Part shown: piece by piece, positions 14,521 through 22,992 of the stretch | How positions within the stretch are numbered: position 1 is the stretch's first letter | Layout of the letters: every line of letters begins with the position of its first letter | Assembly (NCBI GenBank): GCA_016288775.1 | Contig: JAEELG010000072.1 | Location: 1 to 36,368 of the forward strand | Origin: Bacteroidales bacterium | GTDB lineage: Bacteria; Bacteroidota; Bacteroidia; Bacteroidales; UBA932 | Length of the DNA: 36,368 nt | Direction: 5' to 3' | The notes under the pieces: generated by a model | Told to the model about the DNA's origin: nothing | Databases searched by the model: none | What the model saw: only the letters and a program-made list of their open reading frames with translations | Program-made: the position numbers and the translations under genes

Positions 14521-15740
14521 ATAAGTTGCATAAGGGTCTTTCCGCGAAGTATGATGCGGCTTGCGAACGGGGTGGAGTAGTTGTAGGCCAGGCGGGTGAG
14601 GTTCCAGCCCGGTCTGGTGACGATGAGGTTGGCGAGCTTGCCGGGCGTTACAGAGCCTGCGATGTCGCTGATTCCCATGGCGTAAGCGGAATTCAGGGTA
14701 ACTGCGTTGAAGGCCTGGACGGGTGTAAGACGCATCCTGATGCATCCGAGAGCCATGACGAAGCGCATGTTGCCCGACGGCGACGATCCGGGGTTGTAGT
14801 CCGATGCGAGGGCCAGTCCGAGGCCGGCGCTCACGAAGGCCTTGGCCTCTCCGAACGGGATTCCGAGGAAGAATGAGGATCCCGGGAGCATGGTTGGCAT
14901 GGTCCCGGTGCCGTGCAAGGCCTCGACCTGGGCCGGGGTGGTGCGCTCGAGGTGGTCGACGGACAGGGCCCCGTGGCGCACTCCGACCTCCACTCCGCCG
15001 CTCACGGCGAGCTCGTTGGCGTGGATCTTGGGCCGGAGGCCGAAAGGTTCGGCGGCGCGCAGGATGCGGTCGGTGTCTTCCGGGGTGAAGAATCCTTCGT
15101 CGCAGAAAACGTCAACGAAATCGCAGAGTCCGGCGGCATCCGGCATCATGCCGATTACGGCACTGACGTATTCTTCGCGGGTGTAGCCCCGTCCTACGGC
15201 GTGAGCCCCTAGGAAGGTGGAACGTACCACCGCAGGGACGGTCTCGCGTATGCGGCGGATGACGCGCAGCATCTTGAGTTCGTCGGCGGGGTTGAGGCCG
15301 TATCCGCTCTTGATTTCGATGGCTCCGGTGCCGGCTTCCATCATCTCAGTCACGCGCTCCATCGACTGCCGGTAGAGTTCGTCTTCCGGGGTGTCGTGCA
15401 GCAGGTCGGAGGAGTTGAGTATGCCGCCGCCGCGGGCAGCGATCTGCTCGTAGCTCAGGCCCTCGATCTTGTCGAGGAACTCGCCCTCTCGGCTCCCTGC
15501 GTACACGATATGGGTGTGTGAGTCGCAGAACGCCGGCATCACCATGCCGCCTCCGGCGTCGACGGTTTCTTCGCCGGCGTCAGGAGTTGCAGGTCCGGTG
15601 CCAAAGCCTTCGATACGGCCGTCAGCGACGCGCAGCCAGGCGTTGCGGAGAATGCCGGTTTCCGACATTTCCGGCCCCTGCTTGCGCAGGACGCCTGCGG
15701 GCACGATGCCCACGAGTTCACCTATGTTGACGATTAGCAT
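14517..15740 (-). CDS. hutI: Imidazolonepropionase
   Basis: This 407-residue amidohydrolase, normal for the family, opens the imidazolone ring to give N-formimino-L-glutamate, the third step of histidine degradation. The metal-binding HTH is at 75-77 (FCDSHTHIVYAGSREGEF). Further conserved parts are KSGYGLN, FLGAHAV, KIHANELAVSGGVEVG, DHLERT and ALASDYNPGSSPSGNM. The start overlaps the hutH stop by 7 bases and the stop overlaps the beta-barrel gene by 4, so it is an internal operon gene in the cytoplasm. Confidence 0.95.
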   Translation of the reverse strand: MLIVNIGELVGIVPAGVLRKQGPEMSETGILRNAWLRVADGRIEGFGTGPATPDAGEETVDAGGGMVMPAFCDSHTHIVYAGSREGEFLDKIEGLSYEQIAARGGGILNSSDLLHDTPEDELYRQSMERVTEMMEAGTGAIEIKSGYGLNPADELKMLRVIRRIRETVPAVVRSTFLGAHAVGRGYTREEYVSAVIGMMPDAAGLCDFVDVFCDEGFFTPEDTDRILRAAEPFGLRPKIHANELAVSGGVEVGVRHGALSVDHLERTTPAQVEALHGTGTMPTMLPGSSFFLGIPFGEAKAFVSAGLGLALASDYNPGSSPSGNMRFVMALGCIRMRLTPVQAFNAVTLNSAYAMGISDIAGSVTPGKLANLIVTRPGWNLTRLAYNYSTPFASRIILRGKTLMQLI

Positions 15741-17224
15741 AAGTAATCTTCCCTCGACAGGAATTTGACGGATTTCTCGATGAGCGGATGCATGTAGGTG
15801 TCGTTGTCGATGAAGGGCACCTCCTTGCGGTAGTCGGCGAATATCTTTTCGATCAGCGGACTGGACTTGGCGGGCCTGCGGAATTCGAGGGCCTGCGCCG
15901 CGTTGAAGAGTTCGATGCCAAGCACCCTCTCGGTATTGTCCACCACGCGCACGAGCTTGGTGGCGGAGTTGGATCCCATGCTCACGTGGTCCTCCTGCCC
16001 CTGGGAAGAGGGGATGGAATCGCAGGACGCAGGCCAGCAGAGGCCCTTGTTCTGGCTCACGATCGACGCCGCCGTGTACTGCGGGATCATGAATCCGCTG
16101 TTCAGTCCGGGATTGGCCACCAGATACTTGGGCAGGCCGCGCAGGCCGTGGATGAGCTGGTAGGTGCGGCGCTCCGAGATGCTGGCGAGCTCTGACATGG
16201 CTATGGCAAGCGCGTCCATAGGAATGGCTATCGGCTCGCCGTGGAAATTGCCTGCGGAGATCACCATGTCTTCGTCGGGGAAGACGTTGGGGTTGTCGGT
16301 GGCGGAGTTTATCTCGTTCTCTATCACGGATTTGACATACAGGATGTTGTCCTTGACCGCGCCGTGAACCTGGGGGATGCAGCGGAAGCTGTACGGATCC
16401 TGCACATGCTCCTTGGGGCGCTTGATGAGTTCGCTGCCCTCAAGTATCGACATGAACGCCTCGCCGGTCATAATCTGCCCCACGTGCGGGCGCAGCTGGT
16501 GCGTAAGCGGCAGGAAGGGCTCTATGCGGCCGTCGTATGCGTCGAGCGACATGGCTCCGATGCGGTCGGCCCAGCGCGAAAGGCGCATGCTCTTGAGTAT
16601 GGCCCACACCGCATGGGCGCTCATGAACTGCGTGCCGTTCAGCAGGGCGAGGCCTTCCTTCGACTGGAGCTTGATGGGCTCCCAGCCCATTTCGGCCCAG
16701 ACTTCCGCAGCCGGACGCACCTGACCCCTGTAAAGGACCTCTCCCATTCCGATGAGCGGCAGGCTCAGGTGGGCGAGAGGGGCCAGGTCGCCGGAGGCTC
16801 CGAGCGACCCCTGGGTGTAAACCACAGGGAGCACGTCGTTGTTGAACATGTCTATGAGACGCTGGAGGGTTATGAGCTGCACTCCGGAGTGGCCGTAAGA
16901 AAGACTCTGGGCCTTGAGGAAGAGCATCAGCTTTACGATTTCCGGGCGCACAACTGGGCCGGTGCCGCAGGCGTGCGACATCACCAGGTTGTGCTGGAGA
17001 GCCGAGAGGTCCTCCTTCGGTATGCTGACGTTGTAGAGTGAACCGAAGCCGGTGGTTATGCCGTAGAGCGGGCGGTCGATGTCTTTCATCTTGTCGTCAA
17101 GATACTTGCGGCACTTGACAACGGCTTCCACCGATGCCTCCGAAAGGGCCAGGGTGGCGTGCGAATCGATTATTTCCTTGAGGCGCTCGAGCGTGAGACG
17201 CTCCGACGATATGTAATGTATCAT
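15734..17224 (-). CDS. hutH: Histidine ammonia-lyase
   Basis: This 496-residue enzyme removes ammonia from L-histidine to give trans-urocanate. The self-cyclising MIO triad Ala-Ser-Gly is at 143-145 in GSLGASGDLAPLAH, almost the same position as in characterised bacterial enzymes. The catalytic-loop Tyr54 is in LYGITTGFG, and the conserved TDNPNVF and GNFHGEP segments are present. Its ATG overlaps the hutU stop by 4 bases (17221-17224), so translation is coupled. Confidence 0.97.
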   Translation of the reverse strand: MIHYISSERLTLERLKEIIDSHATLALSEASVEAVVKCRKYLDDKMKDIDRPLYGITTGFGSLYNVSIPKEDLSALQHNLVMSHACGTGPVVRPEIVKLMLFLKAQSLSYGHSGVQLITLQRLIDMFNNDVLPVVYTQGSLGASGDLAPLAHLSLPLIGMGEVLYRGQVRPAAEVWAEMGWEPIKLQSKEGLALLNGTQFMSAHAVWAILKSMRLSRWADRIGAMSLDAYDGRIEPFLPLTHQLRPHVGQIMTGEAFMSILEGSELIKRPKEHVQDPYSFRCIPQVHGAVKDNILYVKSVIENEINSATDNPNVFPDEDMVISAGNFHGEPIAIPMDALAIAMSELASISERRTYQLIHGLRGLPKYLVANPGLNSGFMIPQYTAASIVSQNKGLCWPASCDSIPSSQGQEDHVSMGSNSATKLVRVVDNTERVLGIELFNAAQALEFRRPAKSSPLIEKIFADYRKEVPFIDNDTYMHPLIEKSVKFLSREDYLC

Positions 17225-19242
17225 TCTGCCAGTGATTTTCGTATAAGTTCTTCGTCTGCTGTGTTGGGGAGGGTGACGCGGAGTTCCGGGGTGCGGGCCA
17301 TTTCGCGCTCGATGGCGAATCGGGCGCCTTCGTTGCGTGCCCAGGAGCGGCGCGCGATGCCGTTGTTGACGTCCCAGAACAGCATCTCGCGTATGTGGCG
17401 CGCCGAGTCTTCGGAGCCGTCGATGACCATTCCGAAGCCGCCGTTGATGACTTCGCCCCAGCCTACGCCGCCGCCGTTGTGGATGCTTACCCAGGTGGCG
17501 CCGCGGAAGCCGTCGCCGATGACGTTCTGCACCGCCATGTCAGCGGTGAACTGCGAGCCGTCGTATATGTTGGAGGTTTCGCGGAACGGGGAGTCGGTGC
17601 CTGAAACGTCGTGATGGTCGCGTCCGAGCACCACCGGGCCGCTTAGTTCGCCGCTGCGTATGGCGTCGTTGAACGCCAGGGCTATCTTCGTGCGCCCCTC
17701 GCAGTCGGCGTACAGGATTCGGGCCTGCGAACCTACCACGAGATGGTTGCGCCCGGCCTCCTCGATCCAGCGTATGTTGTCGCGCATCTGCCCTGCGATC
17801 TCCGCGGGAGACGTTGCCGCAAGCTCGCCCAGCACGCGCACTGCGATGGCGTCCGTGGTGGCCAGGTCCTCGGGCTTCTCGCTCATGCACACCCAGCGGA
17901 ACGGACCGAATCCGTAGTCGAAGTACATGGGGCCCATGATGTCCTGCACGTAAGAAGGATAGCGGAAACTGCCGTCGGCCTTGAGCACGTCGGCGCCGGC
18001 GCGGCTGCTTTCCAGAAGGAATGCGTTGCCGTAGTCGAAGAAGTACATGCCTTGAGCGGCTAGCCTGTTGATGGCCGCCACCTGCCTGCGCAGCGACGCC
18101 TGAACAGCCTCCTTGAACGCTGCCGGGTTCTCCGCCATCATGCGCTTGGATTCCTCCAGCGAGTACCCCACGGGGTAGTATCCGCCGGCCCAGGGGTTGT
18201 GGAGCGAGGTCTGGTCGGAGCCGAGGTCCACTTTGATGCCTTCGTCGGCGAGCCGCTCCCAGAGGTCGACCACGTTGCCAACATATGCCAGCGAGACCAC
18301 CTCCTTTGCTTCCACTGCCTTGCGGATGCGGGGGATCAGCTCGTCGAGCGAGTCGTGGAGCTCGTCCACCCATCCCTGGTCGAAACGCTTGCGCGCGGCG
18401 AGGGGGTTGATTTCCGCGGTGACGCTCACCACTCCGGCGATGTTGCCAGCCTTAGGCTGCGCGCCCGACATGCCGCCTAAACCGGCTGTAACGAAGAGTA
18501 TGCCGGCGCGGTTGTCGGTATCGGATGCTCCGCGCTTGCGGAGCTGCTTCCTCGCTGCGTTCATCACCGTGATGGTGGTGCCGTGGACTATGCCCTGGGG
18601 GCCGATGTACATGTAGCTGCCGGCGGTCATCTGTCCGTACTGGCTTACGCCGAGGGCGTTGAACCTCTCCCAGTCGTCGGGCTTGGAGTAGTTGGGGATC
18701 ACCATGCCGTTTGTAATGATTACGCGGGGAGCGTCCTTATGGCTTGGGAACAGCCCCAGGGGATGCCCGGAGTACATCACGAGCGTCTGCTCGTCGGTCA
18801 TGGTGGCCAGATACTGCATTACAAGACGGTACTGCGCCCAGTTCTGGAATATGGCGCCGTTGCCTCCGTATATGATGAGTTCGTGCGGATGCTGGGCTAC
18901 CCGGGGATCCAGGTTGTTCTGGATCATCGCCATGATTGCGGCGGCCTGCCTCGATTTGGCCGGATACTCGTCAATGGGGCGAGCGTACATTTCGTATTCA
19001 GGACGGAAACGGTACATGTAGATGCGGCCGTAGCGCTTCAGCTCGTCGGCGAATTCCGGGGCGAGGGTGGCGTGGTGCCTTGGCTCGAAGTAGCGCAGGG
19101 CGTTCTTCAGCGCCAGCACCTTCTGTTCCGGAGTCAGTATGTCCTTGCGCCTGGGCGCGTGGTTGATGGCGGTGTCGTACGGCTTTGGCGCCGGCAGTTC
19201 CGCCGGAATGCCTGCCAGGATTTGTTCTTGAAACTTTGTCAT
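17221..19242 (-). CDS. hutU: Urocanate hydratase
   Basis: The enzyme converts urocanate to imidazolonepropionate using tightly bound NAD. The ATG at 19242 is chosen, 1 base after the ftcD stop, giving 673 residues; the four extra codons upstream would need a TTG start and overlap ftcD. Visible family motifs are YGGNGAIFQNW, GTTITVMNAARK, the NAD-loop VTAGLGGMSGAQPKAG, the FDYGNAFLLESSRAGAD signature, the catalytic Cys452 in GPFRWVCMSEKPED, and IHNGGGVGWGEVINGGFG. At about 670 residues it is of the longer urocanase type, versus about 555 for the Proteobacterial form. Confidence 0.97.
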   Translation of the reverse strand: MTKFQEQILAGIPAELPAPKPYDTAINHAPRRKDILTPEQKVLALKNALRYFEPRHHATLAPEFADELKRYGRIYMYRFRPEYEMYARPIDEYPAKSRQAAAIMAMIQNNLDPRVAQHPHELIIYGGNGAIFQNWAQYRLVMQYLATMTDEQTLVMYSGHPLGLFPSHKDAPRVIITNGMVIPNYSKPDDWERFNALGVSQYGQMTAGSYMYIGPQGIVHGTTITVMNAARKQLRKRGASDTDNRAGILFVTAGLGGMSGAQPKAGNIAGVVSVTAEINPLAARKRFDQGWVDELHDSLDELIPRIRKAVEAKEVVSLAYVGNVVDLWERLADEGIKVDLGSDQTSLHNPWAGGYYPVGYSLEESKRMMAENPAAFKEAVQASLRRQVAAINRLAAQGMYFFDYGNAFLLESSRAGADVLKADGSFRYPSYVQDIMGPMYFDYGFGPFRWVCMSEKPEDLATTDAIAVRVLGELAATSPAEIAGQMRDNIRWIEEAGRNHLVVGSQARILYADCEGRTKIALAFNDAIRSGELSGPVVLGRDHHDVSGTDSPFRETSNIYDGSQFTADMAVQNVIGDGFRGATWVSIHNGGGVGWGEVINGGFGMVIDGSEDSARHIREMLFWDVNNGIARRSWARNEGARFAIEREMARTPELRVTLPNTADEELIRKSLAE

Positions 19243-19243
19243 T

Positions 19244-20950
19244 CTAAAGGTCAATATGTCCGTTTACGGCTTCCAGAACCTGGGCTTCCAGGGCTTCGGC
19301 TTCGGCGACGATTTCTTTCGCCCGCTTGAGCAGCGGCCCGGCGGGGGTCTTGTCGGTCAGGCCGGATGCGTTGATGCGCACGTTGAGCTCGGCGCCGCGC
19401 ACCGCGGCTAGTGCGGCGAGGGCGGCCACGCCGGCGTCTGAAGCCGATGCGGGATTGCCGCTGCGGGCCATCTCGAGCGCCAGGGGGAGGGCCTTGAGGG
19501 ACGCCTCCATAGTCTTCAGGGGCACGCTGGCGGCGTACAGGGTGGCCTCTTCGATGGCGGCTGCACGCGCCTGCTTTTCGGCGTCGTTGCCCTTTGGCAT
19601 GCCGAACGCGTCCATGATGCGGTTGAAGGCTGCGGTGTCTTCGTCAATGAGGGCGAGCAGCTCTTCGAGCACTGCCTGTCCCTTTTCCGCGACGTCGGAG
19701 AACTCCTTCCAACGGTCGTCCCATCCGCGCTTATGCGCCGACAGGTTGGCGACCATCGTGGCGAGAGCGGCTCCGAATGCGCCCATGCAGGCGGAGACCG
19801 AACCGCCGCCTGGAGCGGGGGACTCAGCCGCCGTCTCGCGGGCGAAACCCTCCACTGTCATGCGGGCCAGCCGGCGTTTTTTCGCCAGCTCCGCTTCGTC
19901 CTCCATCAGGAACTCGATGACCTTCTCCTTCGGCTCGAAGGGCTTGAGGTCGTCGAGCGACATGGATTTGACGGCTATCTTGAGTATTTCGTCTTCGCTG
20001 ATTCCGAGCGAGCGCTGCTGGCGCTCCAGATAGAACTTGCCGGCGTCGATGAGCACCTTCTTGGGCACCAGGCCCACGATTTCGGCCCCGGTGACGCGGA
20101 GTCCGCGGGCTGCCGCTGCGCGGCTCACCTCTTCGTAAGCCACGTGCAGCGGGGTGGCGTTGATATCGGTTATGTTCATCGACACCTGTGCGATGCCGTA
20201 TTCGTCGATGTACCATCCTATCGCCTTGCAGCCCTTCAGGGTGCCGGGAATCCATATCTGGTTGCCGTCGGCGTCCTTGAGCAGTTTGCCGGTGAGGGAG
20301 CCGCCCTCGCGCGCCTTGCGGCCTTTCTCGCGCACGTCGAAGGCGATTGCCATGGCGCGGCGCGTGGAGGTGGTGTTGAGATTGTAATTCACGGCAACCA
20401 GGAAGTTGCGTGCGCCCACGTTGGTGGCGCCGCAGCGGGCTACTACCTCATTGTATCCGTCGCCGAAGTCCGGCTTGCGGGCGGGGTCGGCCATCTTCTC
20501 GGGAAGGGCCTCGTACTCGCCTGCGCGGCAAACCGCAAGGTTGCGGCGCTCCGGCTTATAGGCCGCCGCCTCGTAGCAGTAGCAGGGGATTCCGAGCTCC
20601 TTGAAAAGCCTCTCGGCCAGCTTGCGGGCCAGTTCGGCGCACTCTTCCAGAGTGATGCCGCTGACGGGGATGAGGGGCAGTACGTCGGTGGCGCCGGAGC
20701 GGGGGTGCGCTCCGTGATGCTGCCTCATGTCAATCAGCTCCTGGGCCTTGGCGGCGCCTTTGAAGGCGGCCTCCACCACGCACTCGGGCTCTCCCACAAA
20801 GGTCACCACAGTGCGGTTGGTGGCCTGGCCGGGATCGACGTCCAGCACTTTGACTCCTTCTTCGGATGCTATGGCGGCGACGATTGCGTCGATTACCGCC
20901 CTGTCGCGTCCCTCACTGTAATTCGGGACGCATTCGATGATTCTCTTCAT
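19244..20950 (-). CDS. ftcD: Bifunctional glutamate formiminotransferase / formimino-THF cyclodeaminase
   Basis: This 568-residue fusion performs the last two steps of the tetrahydrofolate branch of histidine degradation: transfer of the formimino group from formiminoglutamate to tetrahydrofolate, then release of ammonia to give methenyl-THF. The N-terminal formiminotransferase (about 1-300) has MKRIIECVPNYSEGRD and the catalytic His82 in HHGAHPRSGATDVLP. The cyclodeaminase (about 365-560) has ETAAESPAPGGGSVSACMGAFGAAL. It is the first gene of the hut operon, so formiminoglutamate is handled through folate rather than by a HutF or HutG hydrolase. Confidence 0.96.
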   Translation of the reverse strand: MKRIIECVPNYSEGRDRAVIDAIVAAIASEEGVKVLDVDPGQATNRTVVTFVGEPECVVEAAFKGAAKAQELIDMRQHHGAHPRSGATDVLPLIPVSGITLEECAELARKLAERLFKELGIPCYCYEAAAYKPERRNLAVCRAGEYEALPEKMADPARKPDFGDGYNEVVARCGATNVGARNFLVAVNYNLNTTSTRRAMAIAFDVREKGRKAREGGSLTGKLLKDADGNQIWIPGTLKGCKAIGWYIDEYGIAQVSMNITDINATPLHVAYEEVSRAAAARGLRVTGAEIVGLVPKKVLIDAGKFYLERQQRSLGISEDEILKIAVKSMSLDDLKPFEPKEKVIEFLMEDEAELAKKRRLARMTVEGFARETAAESPAPGGGSVSACMGAFGAALATMVANLSAHKRGWDDRWKEFSDVAEKGQAVLEELLALIDEDTAAFNRIMDAFGMPKGNDAEKQARAAAIEEATLYAASVPLKTMEASLKALPLALEMARSGNPASASDAGVAALAALAAVRGAELNVRINASGLTDKTPAGPLLKRAKEIVAEAEALEAQVLEAVNGHIDL

Positions 20951-20970
20951 ACGGTTATCAGTTTAGCGTA

Positions 20971-20978
20971 TAAAGATA
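20971..20978 (-). promoter_or_regulatory. Possible -7 element of the hut operon
   Basis: TATCTTTA on the minus strand, 20 bp before the ftcD start, is one mismatch from TAnnTTTG. No TTTG is found 20 bp further upstream, so the call is weak. The 78-bp gap between araD and ftcD (20951-21028) shows nothing else I can support. Confidence 0.35.
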
Positions 20979-21028
20979 CTAATTTTTTTGATATGAATGG
21001 CCGGAGATGCGGCGAAAGTATCGGGTGT

Positions 21029-21709
21029 CTACTGCCCGTAGCGGGCGTTCGGACCGTGCTTCCGGAAGAAGTGGATGCGCTCGAGGAGTTCGTTGCCGGT
21101 GGCGGAAGGGTTGATTTGAAGGGTAAAGAACGCAATTTTGGCGATTTCTTCCAGCACCGAGGCGTGATAGGCGGCCTCCTGAGGAGTGCGGCCCCAGGTA
21201 AACGGGCCGTGGTGCTTTACCAGGACGCCGGGCGTATGCATGGGATCCAGGTTGCGGAATCGCTCGACGATTGCCATCCCGGTTTCTTTCTCGAATTCAC
21301 CGTTCAACTGCTCTTCCGTAAGGTCCGCCGTGCAGGGCACCGGGCCGCGGAAACAATCCGCATGGGTTGTGCCCAGGCACGGAATGTCCATTCCGGCCTG
21401 CGCCCATGCCGTGGCGTACGGGGAATGGGTGTGGACCACTCCGCCTATGACGGGGAACGCTTTGTACAGGACAAGATGCGTGGGGGTGTCGGAAGACGGC
21501 TTCAGATGGCCTCCGCAAACATTTCCGTCCATATCCACCGGAACCATGTCCTCTTTCGTCATGGTGTGGTAGGGAACGCCGCTGGGCTTTATCCATACAA
21601 CGGAACCGTCCCTGTCTATTCCGGAGGCGTTGCCCCAGGTATGGATGACGAGCCCGTGCCGTACAAGCTCAAGGTTGGCGTCGAGCACACTGTGTTTCAA
21701 ATCATGCAT
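21029..21709 (-). CDS. araD: L-ribulose-5-phosphate 4-epimerase (class II aldolase family)
   Basis: The ATG at 21709 gives 226 residues beginning MHDLKHSVLDANLELVRHGL, close to the 231 of the E. coli enzyme. The ten residues before it overlap the promoter. Characteristic segments are TWGNASGIDR, IKPSGVPYHTM, PSSDTPTHLVLYKAFP (Asp74), the metal ligands His93 and His95 in VVHTHSPYATAWAQAG, GTTHADCF, and KHHGPFTWG. The enzyme converts L-ribulose-5-phosphate to D-xylulose-5-phosphate in arabinose use or related pentose routes. No araA or araB is in the window. It lies 78 bp upstream of the hut operon on the same strand. Confidence 0.9.
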   Translation of the reverse strand: MHDLKHSVLDANLELVRHGLVIHTWGNASGIDRDGSVVWIKPSGVPYHTMTKEDMVPVDMDGNVCGGHLKPSSDTPTHLVLYKAFPVIGGVVHTHSPYATAWAQAGMDIPCLGTTHADCFRGPVPCTADLTEEQLNGEFEKETGMAIVERFRNLDPMHTPGVLVKHHGPFTWGRTPQEAAYHASVLEEIAKIAFFTLQINPSATGNELLERIHFFRKHGPNARYGQ

Positions 21710-21713
21710 AACG

Positions 21714-21721
21714 CAAATATA
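21714..21721 (-). promoter_or_regulatory. -7 element of araD, leaderless arrangement
   Basis: TATATTTG on the minus strand matches the Bacteroides -7 consensus perfectly and ends 4 bp before the araD ATG. Transcription should begin within a few bases of the start codon. No TTTG is seen at the usual -33 distance. The rest of the gap up to 21831 shows no other gene. Confidence 0.5.
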
Positions 21722-21831
21722 AACAATAAGAATCAGCAATTCCTTAAAGAATCGTAAAAATGTGACGAATGACGGGTGCGGCGTAGTGGCGGAATAATAA
21801 AAAAGGCTTTTCTTTGCGGAAAAACCAAACT

Positions 21832-22992
21832 ATGAAAACCGCATTTCTATTTCTCCCGGCGGCTCTCGCCGTCACATGCTGCACCCTTCTGGAGCCGCCG
21901 CTCTCGCTCGGCGAGCCCCGCATCCCGGAAAACGGAGCCGACAGTTCACGCTCCGGCTCGCTCAAACGCGATACGGTATATATGGTATCGGCCGTCAGCT
22001 TTCCCGACAGCTACGACTGGCAGAGAGACACCGCTTTCGGGGCCGTAACCTGCAACCTTGAACTCTACGAAGGCGCCACACGCGTGCTTTCCCTGCCCGC
22101 AGGGCCTTCCAAACGCATAAGCGCCGCACCCGACAGGCATCATATCATAGACGGCAAACTCTATTCGGACTATTGCGACAGAAGCGGCACCACCGTAAAA
22201 TGCAACGGCGAAACCATAGGGGAATGGGAGGAACAGGAAATCATAACCGGAATCCTCCCTCTGGACGGCACCGTTTACACCCTCGGCCGCTCATCCTCCG
22301 GAAGCGGTTTTTCGTACCGCAGGGACGGGCGCGTCATCATTCAGTCGGAGACTGCGGTCCCCCTGGGCGGTTTCGGGATGGATACCTACGGCCCTACGGG
22401 AGCGCTGTATCTGGACAAAGGCAGAATCTGTTTCTCGTACCGGGACGGCGATGGCGCATATCTGGTGAAGGACGGAGATACCATGCAGCTGGCCCAGGAA
22501 ACGGATGCCGTGTATTTCGATGCGAAATCTCTCGACGGAATCCCGTCGGTCCTGTTCAAGCAGGACGTTTTCACCGTCCTTCTGTATGACGGTTATTATG
22601 TGAATGTCGATTTCGGAGGCACCCTCGACTGGCTGGACGGAACCATCTTCATGCACAGGGGCGAACCGGCAATTACCGGTCGAGTGGGCACAGGCGCTCC
22701 CGGCGCAAGCACTCTTGGCGTAGGCCTTGACGGAGATTATACCAATCTGGGCTCCGACACCGGCTACGTTTATTTCGAAGATGACACGTGGTATCCGCTG
22801 AAGGTGCCTGCGGACAACTTCTTTTTCAAGCGCGACTGCGCCGCACGTATCAGCGGGGATTTTGCCATGGCCCTCACCCCAAAGGACGGGAGTTTCCCGT
22901 TCCTGACGGTGGCCGGCGACACTCTCGAGTACAAACTGCACGGCTTCCTTTCCGGGCTGGCCGTTGATATACGGGAACACGATGCTGATTAG
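21832..22992 (+). CDS. Lipoprotein of unknown function
   Basis: From the ATG at 21832 the protein has 386 residues and a lipoprotein-like signal MKTAFLFLPAALAVTCC. I do not recognise the family. The mature part contains repeated short beta-type segments with Tyr/Gly/Asp turns (HHIIDGKLYSDYCD, SYRRDGRVIIQSE, SYRDGDGAYLVKDGDTM, LYDGYYVNVDFGG), which hints at a beta-propeller-like fold. Its 3' end overlaps the ATPase gene by 11 bases in another frame, so the two are probably co-transcribed. No enzyme motif is visible. The frame has normal GC-rich codon use for this region. Confidence 0.75.
   Translation: MKTAFLFLPAALAVTCCTLLEPPLSLGEPRIPENGADSSRSGSLKRDTVYMVSAVSFPDSYDWQRDTAFGAVTCNLELYEGATRVLSLPAGPSKRISAAPDRHHIIDGKLYSDYCDRSGTTVKCNGETIGEWEEQEIITGILPLDGTVYTLGRSSSGSGFSYRRDGRVIIQSETAVPLGGFGMDTYGPTGALYLDKGRICFSYRDGDGAYLVKDGDTMQLAQETDAVYFDAKSLDGIPSVLFKQDVFTVLLYDGYYVNVDFGGTLDWLDGTIFMHRGEPAITGRVGTGAPGASTLGVGLDGDYTNLGSDTGYVYFEDDTWYPLKVPADNFFFKRDCAARISGDFAMALTPKDGSFPFLTVAGDTLEYKLHGFLSGLAVDIREHDAD

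Noticed and set aside
14521..14745. 75-codon extension of the small beta-barrel gene
   Set aside because: It lies inside hutI in another frame and would hide a clear signal peptide starting at 14520.
19733..21757. 674-codon open frame on the + strand
   Set aside because: It is antisense to ftcD and araD, both with clear catalytic motifs; no family is recognisable in the frame.
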